A stretch of 64,000 bases of DNA from Epiperipatus broadwayi (GCA_028023455.1 JAQFVV010000063.1:3717081-3781080); one strand, 5' to 3'; shown: positions 45,001 through 58,185, counted from the stretch's first letter. Numbers and translations: made by a program. Notes: generated by a model not told the origin, from the sequence alone.

Positions 45001-45936
45001 CGTTTCTAGGAAAAGGTTATGGCAGTAGTGAAGATTACCTCCCGATGCACTGGCGCGACAGCTTGAGAGCTCCATGTTCTTTGGAGGCAGTTCATATCTG
45101 AGCACAGGCAGTCCTTATTTCATGAGAATGGAGGTAGCATTTTGTTCCTGAATTACTTTCAATATAGCATTATAAGCAGTCCATTTGTTTGGAATTGGAG
45201 CACAGCATTATGGCATGGAGGTGATCTTAGAAAAAAAGATTGGAAAGGTGGACTTGTCCCATTACTCAGTTGTCATAATGTTGAAAATTTGATAACCATG
45301 GATTCAGCTTAGCAACCAAATTCAAAATCAACTGTCTGTTTTTGTTAGTTGAAAAATAAGCCCTATTTATAGTTAGTTACAATTTTTACAGGAATGCTTT
45401 TAGAGAATCATCTGAGGCTATTGAATATGATACAAGCTTACCTTGTATGATCTCAATCAGCAGGAAGTGTACCTTGTCTTTTGTGCAATAGAAGATGCAA
45501 AGGATTGGTGAAATCTTCACATAGTGATAATTTCAATTTAAAATATTTTAAAACTAAATTATTTCAACAGAGTTATTTTCTAGTTTTCACTAATGGATTT
45601 CTCTATTTGCTACATTTTACATTTCTTAGAGTGGTTTCAAGGACCTTCTCAATATTGTATCATTCTTTACAACTAACTTATATTAAATAATAACTAAATA
45701 TATAATAAAACTATTAAATAAATACTATTAATATTTACATCACATATATGTATCCGCTGCATATATGTGAATCTACATGACTACATATTATTTAAGGGCT
45801 TTTAACTAGAATTGCATTTATAATTGCTAATATTTAATAATGCTTATCTAAAACAGTTATGGATGGTGAGGAAGAGTTACATGGATGGCATGTTGATTAT
45901 ATTGTCTAGGAACAGTAGGAATTGAGTTTGAACCCA
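42094..45936 (-). repeat. Long direct repeat, left copy (putative LTR)
   Basis: It aligns along its length with 50081-53204; examples are GATCTAGAATCTGAGCAAAA near 42127, GGTAATGC/GGAAATGC TATACCTGGAGA near 43180, and GGAGGTAGCATTTTGTTCCT near 45130. About 900 bp at 44121-45020 has no counterpart and is probably an insertion. No ORF of note. Confidence 0.8.
44121..45020. other. Extra 900 bp in left long repeat
   Basis: Absent from the right copy, where GTTGAAATAGGGTTTAATAT runs almost directly into GGCAGTAGTG. The content is AT-rich, with the words GCTTATTTATTTATTGAAAT repeated at 44200 and 44397. No terminal repeats or duplication clear enough to name it. Confidence 0.55.
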
Positions 45937-46239
45937 TGTAATGGTTAAATAGGTTGATGGCCCATGAAACATTTTCTGCTTCATATTCACCTAGTTAGAG
46001 GTAAAATTAAAAAAAAAGCACATTTTACTTCAGGTAATGAGGTAACAGCAGAATAACTGGGATGGTCACAAGAATATATATATATAATATCAGGTATATC
46101 ATCCTCCCATGTCACTATTTTTTACTGAAAACCAAATTTTTAAGGTCACCAAGATGATAGTATGTTATTCTGTTAGTAAATAAATGAAAACCTGGAAATC
46201 CCATCACCACTTCACTCATGTTTTTACCCAAGGTGTTTT

Positions 46240-46850
46240 TTCGGTTTCTAGTCCTGGAGTCTCATTTACCAGTTGCTTATCATCATGAGTTGATTTATTG
46301 TCCTTCCTCAGAATCTGGGGGTATGTAAGATTTAATGTGATGCTTCTGAGCAATGACCATTACTTGGAGGATTTGATCTTGGATCTCCAGGTTTGCAGCT
46401 GTATCTGTATTGGATAATGGCTAAGTATGTCAGCCATCATGTTTTCTGGGCCTGGGCAGTAGATCACTTTATAGTTAAAGTTTTGGAGAGCCAAACTCCA
46501 CCTGGTGAATCTGCCACTTGTTAATAAGCTCTTACAAAGCTTTGAACACCTGTGGTCCGCAATGATGATGCACTACTCACCTTTTGAAAAGCCTCAGACT
46601 CTCACAACTATGACTTCATGTTAAAAATGACTCTGCTTCCTTAAAATATCCCTTTCAACTCTATTTGGTTTTCATGGTGCAATATAGGTAGCTTTTGAAA
46701 GTCATCCTTGTCCATTTCTGTTATTTGATTAACAACTTTCCCTATTTTTATTACAGTCTTGTTGAGCTTCTTGTCTATGAGCACATACTACATTTTTCAT
46801 AATCCACAACTTCCACTGCTATGTCTGCTAAAGCCTCTACAACAAACTTT
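46240..46850 (-). pseudogene. Gypsy RNase H / RT-end remnant
   Basis: Minus strand: SFVRAY, W.LALQNFNYKVIYCPGPEN and MMADIL near 46500-46425. This is the Gypsy RNase H C-terminal block normally W...LQ.Y.F.I.Y.PGKEN..ADALSR. Upstream, NQITEMDKDDFQKLP near 46750-46690 may be connecting sequence. Frameshifts are present. Its 5' neighbour is broken by the insertion at 46851. Confidence 0.7.
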
Positions 46851-47688
46851 GGTACTTATTTTTTAGACAAGCCGCCTGATGGCACTTTTTATGTGCCAAA
46901 ACATAAAAATGCCATTTACGTGGCCAAAATTACAGCCTCTAGAACAGTTCATATTAGCCATTAGCAGGCTTAGATGTTATTGCACATCAATCTTACAGCT
47001 CACTAATGTGCTTTGCATGCACACTTCATAGATTGCTATTGTATCATGTGAGGTATCTATCAATCAACTGGCCATAATTCTTGTACATTCCTAGTAATGA
47101 TCTTACATCCTACCTGACGTAGTATTACATAGTAATGATTTTAAATGCATTGCTGCGCTTCCACACACATCTTTCGGAGGTTTTTAACAATTGCAAAAGG
47201 GTAGGGCATCATTGCAGAGAACTCATGTGAAAACTCAGCTTTGTATGATAACACATATGAGAACAGATCAAACAGTTGAGATTGCATTGCTACTGCATCT
47301 TTTGGACGATTCTTTGAATTGTCAAAAACATCAGTTCCCCCCTGCACATTCCATAGTTACATGGTGACATATTCCCCCTTCCTGACCTGAAATTTCAAGT
47401 CCAGCATGGTAAGGTTATTAAAATAGAAGTATGTTTTTAAAAGCAAAAACAAAAAAGAACTTGTTCATTTCCAATAAAAAATTACATAAATTAATGTAGA
47501 CTCTTTTTTATATATAATACCAGACATCGGACAATAAAGAAATGAGACAATAGTTAATGTAGACCTTTTTTTTTGTAATACCATAAATCGGATAATAAAG
47601 AAAGGCCGGCCAGGTACCATTATATTTATGGGTATTAAAGAGTGTAAAGCACCATCAGGTGGCTTGTACAGTCTAAAAAATAAGTACC
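46851..47688. mobile_element. Non-autonomous TIR element, GGTA termini
   Basis: Terminal inverted repeats 46851-46882 and 47652-47688: GGTACTTATTTTTTAGAC, then (after a 4-bp gap on one side) CAAGCC(G/A)CCTGATGG. Flanks CAAACTTT / CAATCTTA match at 6 of 8 positions, consistent with an aged 8-bp duplication. The sub-terminal CTGATGGCACTTTTT recalls the element at 926-2963, so the two may be one family. No transposase. It interrupts the Gypsy-like element. Confidence 0.75.
47491..47606. repeat. Tandem duplication, period 63
   Basis: Units starting TTAATGTAGAC at 47491 and 47554, each followed by a T-run, AATACCA.A..TCGGA and AATAAAGAAA. Confidence 0.85.
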
Positions 47689-47910
47689 CAATCTTATTAT
47701 CTTTAACCGCTTTATGACTCCCTTTGTGTGGTAATAGAATCACCTTTAAATTTTTCCAATTCTATTGGATGGCTCACCAGTTTCTCATTTCAGCTGCAAT
47801 CTTGCTGAAGTTTTTCCTTTAGAGCCTCTAACTCTTCTACAAGGTTTTTCTCTTCTCCAATCTCATCATTATTCTTCCTTTGTCTTGAAATAGGGCTATC
47901 TTCACATCCC

Positions 47911-49222
47911 TCAGTCTATATCTAAAGCAGCTTGAACATCATTCATTCCTGGTTTTAGTTCAGTTGATTGGCATTCCGTATTTGTAATCACATCAGCCAG
48001 CATATTTAAAGTGTCATAACTATTATCACTTGGTTGCTTTCCTTCCTTTGATGGGCACTCAGTATTTACAATCCCACCATCAGCACCATGATCCACTACA
48101 TTTGAAATTGCATCCTCTATCTTACTCTCTTTATCTTCAGCATCTGGGGCAGTCTCACTCTTGGCTGTCCTTATTTCACTTGTTTTATCATCACCATCCA
48201 GACCGGTTTGTTCAGTCTCCTTGGGATGCGACATTTGATACTGTTGCGAATCCTGGTGAGCTAGCACTTGTGTCTGCCCTAAATTTGGCACATGGAACTA
48301 TATACTTGTGTAGGCTCTGGATTTATTTTTATCTGTTCAAATTCCTGGCGCATGTCTTCTACAGTTTTTCTGAGATCCAACTGTTATTTTCTTCTGTGTC
48401 TCCTGCAAACTCATTTGAACCTCTTGTATCTGTTTCTGGGACATCCCTTGTTCATGCTTGATGTTTTCATCAAGTTCATAAATCTTTTCCTGTAGATCAT
48501 TTTGTAATTCTTGGAGTTCTCTCAATTTATCCTCTTGGTTCACAATATTTTGTTGAATTTCCTTGATGATGACTTCACAGTGCTGAACTTGATCTCGAAC
48601 TTGGTGACAATCATTCTTAATCTTCTATATAACTGATGCTGGTTTTTCAAAGGTCTGTTTTACCCAGTCCTCCATCTTTTTACTTTGCTCTTCAATCCTT
48701 ATAAATCTTTCATTGATATTTTTTTTTATATCCTTGGTTTGTATTCTAAACTCCCTTTTTATTTCCTTACTTATTTCCTCAATCTCCTATATAACTGATG
48801 TTGTTTTTTTCAAATGTCTGTTTTACCCAGTCTTCCATCCTTTTACTTTTCTCTTCAATCCTTATAAATCTTTCATTGATATTTCTTTTGATCTCCTTGG
48901 TTTGTATTCTAAACTCCCTTTTTACTTCCTCACTTATTTCCTCACTTTGTTTCTCAGCTTTCTCCATTTGAATTTTAAAATCTTTTATTTCCTTACTTTG
49001 TTTCTCAGTTTGCTTATCGAGTTTCACAATCCCTTGTATTAGACTCTGGATCATGGTTGTAAGATTTGGTTCAGCCCCTGGCATCTTTGATCCTAGGCCT
49101 ATGCCATATAATAATTTTTCTGAGTCCTTGAACATGATTTCTGGACTCATTATTCCTAGTGGATTGATATCTGTCACGACATTGATGGCACTCAGGATTG
49201 TTGTTTCATTATTGTTCTCCAT
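47911..49222 (-). pseudogene. Gag-like coiled-coil protein of Gypsy-like element
   Basis: Three open pieces in succession. 49222-48779: starts MENNNETTILSAINVVTDIN, then a long heptad-rich helix (LDKQTEKQSKEIKDFKIQME). 48543-48337: EDKLRELQELQNDLQEKIYEL. 48291-47911: an acidic, low-complexity tail (TGLDGDDKTSEIRTAKSET). A 162-bp unit is duplicated in tandem and in frame inside the helix. Long coiled coils before Pol suggest Gag, but no zinc knuckle or capsid motif is recognisable, so the call rests on position. Confidence 0.5.
48619..48942. repeat. 162-bp in-frame tandem duplication in Gag-like ORF
   Basis: Units start AATCT(T/C)CTATATAACTGATG at 48619 and 48781. 162 is 54 codons, so the coiled-coil register could be kept. 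The copies are about 90% alike. Confidence 0.9.
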
Positions 49223-50080
49223 CTGACTGATGTCTTCACCTTCACTTTTTCAATTTGCTCACTTTCTGTTTACATGTTTTTTTATTTTATTTATTGGTTT
49301 AAATCTATATGAACCTTTTGATTTTTTGATTCACAATGGAAAATCCACCTCTTTCCCTCATTCATCTCCTGCCTAATTACCACTCTATTACCCACAAACC
49401 TTTTAATATCTGTCAATGCTTTTCTCTATAATGCTACCTCTTTTTAATCACTATTTATGAGGATCTATGCTATAGCTTATCTCCTTTTATTTACATTAAT
49501 AGTCAATCAAAACAATAAAAAAATATTTTTAATACTACATATAATTTTTTTTTTTTTACCTGTGCTTTCTTTCTTTGCCTCATACTCCAGTTCTCTTGCA
49601 CCTGAAAATACACTTAGAATTTCCTTATTAATTATTTGTACTGATATGACATAATAAATGACTCTCTATACTATGACTTATCCAGATTCCAACCCTAAAT
49701 TTATATGAATCATGATGTTTTGTCAAAATTTATATTAAGGGTGCCAGCCAACAGTATGACCAACAATTTTCAAAATAGTATCTTGGTCACCCAAGTTCAC
49801 ACACGTTTAATGAATAAAATTTTTTTTTGCTTATACAAAAATATAAACATCTGAAATATTCATGTTAAATATGTCTACCAAAATGTTATCTAGGTTACAT
49901 ATAACAAAAAAAATCTAGTATAAAAAAAAAGTAGTATCATTTATATATGTGGTGTTATATTTTGAAGGCCCTCATTGCAGCGAGCCCGGGAAAGAAAAAA
50001 AATAACTATTATCACTCAGGTATGTGGGGTATATATCAAAGCCCTAGATAATGTGCCAAGCCCAGGACATAAATATACCA

Positions 50081-53000
50081 TGTATCGGTCAAAATTGTAT
50101 TGTTCAACAAGATCTAGAATCTGAGCAAAAGTACCTTGAATCCAGTCATGCCCAAGATACACAGGTCATGAGCAATCACGAATTCTAACCTATTTGCCCA
50201 TTCCACAGATCTATAACAGTATGAGCAGAATTTATTTAATTCCAATCCCGGAGATACAGTAGAAAAGCATGATATCTTAAGATTAATGATGATAGAGGTA
50301 TGTATATGAGTGTGACCTCAGGTAACCCAGGGCAATAAAGTATCAAATATGAAATATATTTAACTAAGAGTAAGATAATACGTAAATAATAATGATTTGA
50401 ACAACTGGATAATATATATAAGTAAATGTTTAATTATTATATCATAACAAGATTATTATACAAGAAGGTTTATTTATAAATTTCATGCTATAGATGGACT
50501 CATTGTTATGCTAATATGAGTTACTATTATGTGAATTTATAATAATAATATAAATAGAACAAGATTATAAATAGAACACATGTATGTGCGTGCACAAATA
50601 TATCTCTAAGCGTGGTTTATTTATATGCCAGCGCTAAATTAAATAAGCATTCACATAATAGATTTAATGATAGAACGCTGGTTAGAATCTGAATATAATT
50701 GATTAAATGATCTTCACTATACACATTTTTAATAGTCAGACATGGTATTGTCTGAGATATAGCTACATTAATAATTTCCAGCACAAGATGTGATTGGTGC
50801 AACTTCGATCATACATGGAATATACATATAATCATAATATCAGGTAAATGTGGTCTCTGCCATTCTTTATATTTATTACATGAAATAAATATAAGTTATA
50901 GTAAATGATTTTAAATACGTGAATGTGTGCATATTCAATCTAACAATTTTATGTGGCAAAATAAAAGGGTTATACATTATAAATAAAAATGATTTTATAT
51001 ACGCATCTGGGAATCATTCACCTAAGGGAAATAGTTTGATGCAAGCTTAACTCGTGACATTCTAAATATAAAGAAATTAAAGAGCAAAACATGATTGGTT
51101 TAAGGCATGCACAGCATTACGACTTGTAGATTTGTTTAGGCTTGAATTTTAGGTATTAATAAACATGGCGGTATTGGCATGGGGCAGAAAATATGAATTT
51201 TGGTCCATTTCCAGCCAAAGAGACCACCATTGATTTAAAATGGAAGGTATGCCCGCTGTTCTGGTAATGCTATACCTGGAGAGGAGGAAGATAGGAAGAT
51301 GAGACAGGCCAGCTGTCCTGGGATTATCCCATGCAGAGCATTCACTACTTTTTCCAAATATATTTTACAGCATGACCAATGCCATCTAAAACATAATACA
51401 AAGAAGGGATTCAGAGCTTCGATCCCAGATCATGACAAAGCAAATAATAAAGCTGGCAATGCTAAGAATAAGTATACGTCACTAACGACGTTTGGAATAA
51501 TTATAGCCTAAATATTAATAAAGATCAGGGATAATGGCATGAATTTAATATTGAACTAATTCAAATAATTAATATATAAAACTAAATGTCATAATAATGC
51601 GATTAGATTTCCCTTTATTAAGTGGGTCCCATATGCATTTTAACTGAGATGCAATATTTGATGCCTATTACACTGCAGATGATACACAGCAATGCTTATT
51701 GCATTTGAATAGAGAGGGACGGTCATTATTGTTATTTGTAATATAATTAAATTTTAGCTTAATAGCGTTCTTCATTAGCAAATAGATTAGCATTTGCTAA
51801 AAATCTATGTATATGGCAGCCTTATCACAGTCTGCTTTTAAACCATATAGCATTATTTAATTTTATACTCAACCCAATGAGTGGAGATGGTATAATAAAT
51901 GATTTAAATTAATTAAGATATTCCTTGAGTAATTGGGATTTAGAATATTGATATATAACGATGCTCACGGAGTTGATGTAGATTGGCATATAATTACATA
52001 TTAAAATAAAATATATAAACAAAATAACTATCAATAAAATTCTACCGCACTAAAATAGGGAATAGAATAAGAGTGTGGAAGGGATGAGAATAATTATATA
52101 TAGATTTCAGAGAGTTATAGAGAGTCATAATAAAAGATTAATTTCAATTATATAACTGGCATTAGGTTACCAGTGAATAAACATAGATAAAATACATTTC
52201 TAAAAGTTGAAATAGGGTTTAATATAAAGAAATATAGCGAGTCTTTAAGGCAGTAGTGTAGATCACCTGATGCACTGGCGTGATGGCTTGAGAAATCTAT
52301 GTTCTTTGGAGGCACTTCATTTCTGAGCAAAGGTAGTCCTAATTTCATGAGAATGGAGGTAGCATTTTGTTCCTGAATCACTTTCAATATAGCATTGTAA
52401 GCTGTCCATTTGTTTGGAATTGGAGTCTGGTATTATGGCATAGAGGCAATCTTAGAACAGGAAAGGTGGACTTGGTCCCACTACTCGGTGGTCATAATGT
52501 TGAAAATTTGATAAGAATGGATTCAGCTTAGTAACTGAATTCAAAATTAATTGCCCGTTTTTGTTAGTAGAAAACTAAGCCCTATTTATTCTTAGTTACA
52601 ACTTTTATAGGACTGCTTTTAGAAAATCACCTGAGGCAATGCGAATACAAGCTTACCTTGTGTGATCTTAATCAGCAGAAAATGTACCTTGTCTTTTGTA
52701 ATAGAAGATGTAAAGTATTGATAAAATCCTGGAAGTTATTTTTCTGAATTTATTTCGAGTTTAGAAATAGATTCGCATAACGATAATTTTAATTTAAAAT
52801 ATTTTAAAACTAAATTAATTCACAGAGTTATTTTCTAATTTTCACTAATGGATTTCTCTATTCTTTGCTAAATTTTACATTGCTTAGAGTAGCTTTGAGA
52901 ACCATCTCAAGTAGTGTATCATTCTTTACAACCAACTTAACATTAAATAACAACTAAATATATAATAAAATTATTAAATAAATACTATTAATATTTACAT

Positions 53001-53204
53001 CACATATATGTATCCACTGCATATACATGAACGCACATATATGACTCTACATATTATTTAGGGGCTTTTAACTAGAATTACCTTTAGAATTACTAATATT
53101 TAATAAAGCTTATCTAAAACAGTTATAGAAAGTCGGGAAGAGTTACGTGGTTGTGCATGTTGACTATATTGTCTAGGTAAACAAGGAAATGGTTTTGAGC
53201 CCCA
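50081..53204 (-). repeat. Long direct repeat, right copy (putative LTR)
   Basis: Begins TGTATCGGTCAAAATTGTAT and ends TTTTGAGCCCCA. Collinear with 42094-45936. In the minus orientation it would be the 5' LTR. Confidence 0.8.
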
Positions 53205-55655
53205 TGTGGCCAAGCACAAGATGGTATTAAAAGAAGCTATGGCTTAAAATATGTAATGAAGCCATTAAAGGGGACAGGTGTATACTATCTACTTAACTTG
53301 AAAATTAGACATGTTATAAAATGGGTGAGAGGGGTCTGTGGATATATCACGTACTCGCACACACAAGAATAAAGCCAATAGTTAAAGCTTAGAATTTGAT
53401 GTGTAGGCATATTAGCTATATGCTTATGATAATTTTTATTATTATTTTATTTCATTTTTTTTTAAAGAAATGCAAAGTTGTTTATTTGTAGTTTATATAT
53501 ATATATATTAAAGTGTTTACTTAATAAGATTGCAAAAAGAAAAAAAAATGAAAATGATTAAATGCTCCAACATGTATGTAATTTTGAAATAGATGTTTAT
53601 TGGCTATTTTTCTCTACAAATGCATTAAGTAGGGGGCTTTTTTTTTTTAGTAAATAAGCAATTTTGTTTTCTTTTAAACCCTAAATTATTTCAGCTAGAC
53701 AAAAGAATTCGTTGAAACTTATTTTAATGCGGGTGGAGAGAAATATCTAGTTTAATTAACAAAATGTAATTTTAACTTCAATTTAGTATAATCAGATTAT
53801 AAGAAAATGTCTTATATATTAATTTTAAATTTAATTAAAAATAAAAAATCTTCAGATTAATTAGGTGATTGCATAGGAATGTTTCATGCATTGTCTGAAT
53901 TAATCAAGAAAAAAAAAATCGAAATTAGCTAATTAAATGTTTCTTAGAGGGGTATTTGGATTGGGATTGTAATGAGTGGGCTATGTACTTGAACTTACAA
54001 AGAGATAGTGAGACAAACAGCCATTCAGCGAGTTCTATATATGTTTTTTATTTTGCGTAACGCTGGTGAAGAGCAAGTTTCGAGATGATTTCTGACTAGA
54101 AAATTATTATTAGTGCTGTGCAGAAATGTTCTTACTGGAGAGTTTGTTATATTGGAAAAGAGAAGTAAAAGAGAATCATTACCAGAGCTGTATAATTGTT
54201 TTATACCTGGGAATTCACAAATCAAGAAGAAAATCCTACTATTAGTGTGATGACCAGAGTGGAAGAAACCATGTGCCAGAAAGTTAATGACACCATAGCC
54301 AACTTGCAGTAAATAGTGGATGATCGCTGACCACTAGAGAATAAATTAAATTAAGCTTGATATTCCCATCTATGAAATGGTCATGGGGTAGGAACTCTAT
54401 TCAGCATGCCCACCCAGCTCCGCTCCTGCTGTCAAAAATGTAGTCCCACAAATCCACCCACCAAATGATGATGAAGATTGCTAAATAGTGCTGTGTTGAA
54501 GTCCTCGCTGAGCCCAGAGAAGTATGAAGTTTAAAGACTATAGGATTCACTCTATTTTTATTAATTTAATATTTATATTATTGTATAATATATATCTTTC
54601 ACTTACATATTTCTTTACATAAAAATATAAATCATATTTAATGTATTATTTATTGTTTGTATAATGTATTCGTGTGCAAGGTTATACGTTCTCAGACCAC
54701 TCTCTCACTTATTTTGATTTTCCTTTTTTTTATGTTTTGAAACTATATTTCTTTTATCAAAATGACTATTATATGATAGTATTTCTTCTGCATTGGAGGT
54801 TGTTGTTGTTATTATTATTATTATCATCCTCATCATCATCATCATCATTGATTGTAAGTGGTGAAGGGATATTGTGTTTAATAAATATTTAATGATTTTT
54901 AGAGTTGCCTTACTGCTTTGATATTCTATTCATTTGCTTTCTCTAACAACACAATAATTAGATAATTAAGTAAGTCTTTTCAATCTACATTTTTTTAACC
55001 GTGATAAAGAGAATGCTGAGCTAGCATATGGGATACCAATTTATTGGGATTTAAATCTTTGGTCATTAGAGTATTTAATTTTATTAGATTTTTTTTTTTT
55101 TTTCTATTTCACATAATTATTGACCTTGCATATCCTTTCAGTAGGAGAATTATTATTTTTTCTCTTTCTGGGAATGGCGCGAGGGTTTCTATCTAAAATT
55201 AATCCTTCACAGTTATGTAAGAGTCAATACTTTAATAACCATCCTTATGACTGTATGAATGCGATTGTAAAAGGGTTTAAAATTGCTCTTTAACATGGCA
55301 TGTCAGTATATATATATTTTATGTTCAGTATGTGCGCATGCTCATCTCAACAGGGTTTGGATAAACCGGTACAATATATATATATATATATGCATATAGA
55401 TAGATTATTGTTAATTTGAAAACCTGAGTTCAAAATTGAATGCAGAAAAAAGAAAATGTTTTAAATTAAAGACAATGTATTAGCATAACATAATAGTAGC
55501 TTATTAACAAATATTTCTTAAAATTATTTTAGTTAAAAATAAAGAAACTTAAATTTTATTACAAATATTTACTTAATTATGAAGAAATTTTGCATTAACA
55601 AATTGCAGAAATTCGAATACTATACTGTAATAAAAAATTGCCTAATTTTTGTGTA
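53205..55655. other. AT-rich DNA with one GC-richer patch
   Basis: No gene recognised. 53990-54530 is GC-richer and less stop-dense than its flanks (frames such as VMTRVEETMCQKVNDTIANLQ at 54250), but I cannot assign it. A (TTG)(ATT)(ATC) microsatellite lies at 54800-54849. Confidence 0.45.
54800..54849. repeat. Compound trinucleotide microsatellite
   Basis: TTG, then ATT, then ATC repeats in succession. Confidence 0.95.
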
Positions 55656-57433
55656 CACCTGGGTCTTGTTTTATGCGGTAGATAGGTTCCTCAGAAAATG
55701 CGCACAAAAGAATTTGCACAAAAATAAACATAACTTACCTTGCAAAATGGGGGATATGTTCCAGTAATTTTCAGAAGTCGCATAAAAGCAAAGCAACAAG
55801 GAAAAATTACTTTAAAATTCGCATCAAAAAAATAAGGAAATAAAATATGACTAAAAAAATTTCAAATATTTGAAAAAAATTAATACAAGACAAACTTTTT
55901 TTATTAACTACAGTATTTAATTTTACATTTTTTCATACATATTTTAATTATTACTGCTGTTTGACAATATGCATTCGTTGGTGAACTAGTAAGAAATCAG
56001 ATTCATGACATGATATACAACTAGCGCCACTTTCAGACTTGAACGGTGTTAGTGGTTTTCTGTTTCTATATTAAAAAAATGAGATCGCAATCAAAACAAA
56101 AAAATTATACATTATCATGAGAAAGATTATTTTCAGTTTATAAAATCAATAAAATCTACGTTATTATTTATTTTAAAAATCTAAAAAAATATTTATGTTT
56201 CAATAATATACTTTATTGTACAAAAATAGATTACATGAATTTGTTGTTTACCAAAAATTACATTATTGAAAATACATGGTTTAAAACTATATAGCTTTGG
56301 CACAAACAGAAAAAACTGTTAAAAAAGGGATTAAAATACATGGTTTAAAACTATATAGCTTTGGAACAAACAGAAAAAAACTGTTAAAAAAGGGATATGT
56401 TAAAACAACAACAACAACAAAATTAATTGTTCTTGTTACAGAAAAGTCATAATTTGTTATTTGAGGTTATGGTTTGTCTCAGATTTTTAATAGTGACCAT
56501 GTAGCAGCAAATATATCTGGGAGTGCAATTTTGCCATCTCTGGCCTTCAGTTTTTCGAGCTTATTAGAGAATGTGGCTGAGTGCTTTGTGGTATTGTCTC
56601 CAAGGCAGAAAGTACATCTGGTGCACCAGAAACTATATAAACAAAAAGTTGCTGCATGAGCTACTGGTATTGAGCGTTTACTGAGTGTCTATTAGGTTAT
56701 CAAGTGTGATGTTATTTTATCTATATGTGTTAATCATAATTTCTTGGGTATTTGTTAGAGCTGTGTAGGTGTGAAATAGGTGCTGTTGTGTTCTTCCCTG
56801 TGGCACAAAGAACAAAAAGCATCAATTTTGTTGTAAAACCTGCGCTATTTAAAGAAATAGGCGGTAGGTAGAGCATGAAGATTTACCTTTAAAGGAAAGT
56901 CAAAAAATTTGGGTTCCAATGACCATTTTTTAAATCGCTGCTTCAAACGATTATTGTTCATATTTAGCATAGGTGAGTGAGGATCTGTATTTATGTCTGG
57001 GTACAGCATATTATAAATAGTCCAATAGGTAAATCTACCTATACCCAAAAAAGACACCTGATCATAAATGCTTTGAAGTTGGTTTATATGTAACAAAATA
57101 TGTTTTAAAAGTTTAAAATTTTTGAATATTTATTGCGATATTTTTATACGTAAGTATAAATCTATTATTATTATTTACTTATTAGTATAAGTAAGTTACT
57201 TACATAGAAGTTAAGATTCTAAATACATCTTCAGGCCATATTCACGTTAGCTGCTAATATAATGTTATATTTTTGAAAAAAAAAAAGGATTTCAAGTCAA
57301 AATAAGTTATTAATAATTTAAATTTCTTGATATCTAATAAATATAGTGAAATATGAAGGATATTAAGAAAAAACATGAATCACATAGCTTCAAAATCGCA
57401 TTAAAATAATCCGCATAAAACGAGACCCAGGTG
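55656..57433. mobile_element. TA-flanked DNA transposon, non-autonomous
   Basis: Ends CACCTGGGTCTTGTTTTATG (left, 55656) and its inverted partner (right, to 57433, one mismatch), continuing into GCGG. TA lies on both sides (55654-55655 and 57434-57435). Near both ends the words CGCATAAAA and TCGCAT recur, a sub-terminal pattern I associate with pogo/Tigger-like elements. Two short open stretches (56474-56659 plus, 56845-57096 minus) resemble nothing I know. Confidence 0.8.
56274..56397. repeat. Tandem duplication, period 64
   Basis: Units starting ACATGGTTTAAAACTATATA at 56274 and 56338, nearly identical, inside the 55656-57433 element. Confidence 0.95.
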
Positions 57434-57952
57434 TATTTTAAAAATGATGACAAAAATAAATATTTGTAAAAAGTTTTATTTGTTAATAAAATACCTATAT
57501 TGCTTTAAAAAATATAATTGAATAAATCCATTTAAATCCATTCCTTACTTATATGTACTTGAAATTTTGCATTACTAAATGACAAAGAATTTGTAATAAA
57601 AGTTTGAGCTTCTTTGTACTTTTTCAAACTAATGTAATGTAGGATGGCTTACTTTGTAAAATAATTTTTTCTGCTTACATTTTCAAGGTAAATGTTTATC
57701 ATAAAATTTTGAATGTTTTAGTTTCTTGGTTTGAATGAGCTTGAGAATCAATAACAAACAAACTGATTAAACTTTTTAATAATTATTTTTATAAAGGAAA
57801 AATATATTCTGAGAATCTATTTGTGCATCAGATTATGAGAATTATACACACTTGCACAAAGTTTAAAACTGTCACTATTATTATTTTTTGAAAATGAAAT
57901 ATTAGTACAGAATTGCAAAAGTTTTATTTGAACTGTCAGAATTGCAATCAAT

Positions 57953-58185
57953 CCTCATCATCATCATTTTCAACTATCAATTCACTGTAGGATGATGATC
58001 TTTCCAAATTCAATCCATCTCTGACCTCTAACCTCTTTTCTCTCTGCATTACACCAGCACACTTTCATATTTCATCCCGTTATCTCACATGATCCCTTTT
58101 TAGGTTTTTTACAATCTCTTGGAATCCAAATTAAGATTTCAACTGCCCATCTCTTCTAGAAAAAGTTCCAGCCTATTCCCATCAT
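57953..58185 (-). pseudogene. RTE-type LINE 3' end fragment
   Basis: Minus strand matches 4180-4366: GGATTCCAAGAGATTGTAAA, and ends in GATGATGATGAGG. Translations give DGQLKS and QEIVKNLKRD. Five-prime truncated. Confidence 0.7.

Larger units (their letters stand above)
42094..53204 (-). mobile_element. Decayed Gypsy-like element between two very long direct repeats
   Basis: Direct repeats 42094-45936 and 50081-53204 both begin TGTA(C/T)CGGTC and end near CCCA, the TG...CA form of LTRs. Between them lie minus-strand Gag-like coiled coils (49222-47911) and a Gypsy RNase H remnant (46800-46240). Reading minus, the base next to the right repeat starts TGGTATATTTATG, which could be a primer-binding site. 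There is no convincing polypurine tract or 5-bp target duplication. It could instead be two repeat copies flanking an unrelated Gypsy. Confidence 0.55.

Noticed and set aside
55366-55378. Inverted TGTACCGGT as a terminus of the long-repeat family
   Set aside because: Only nine bases match; the following sequence is unrelated.
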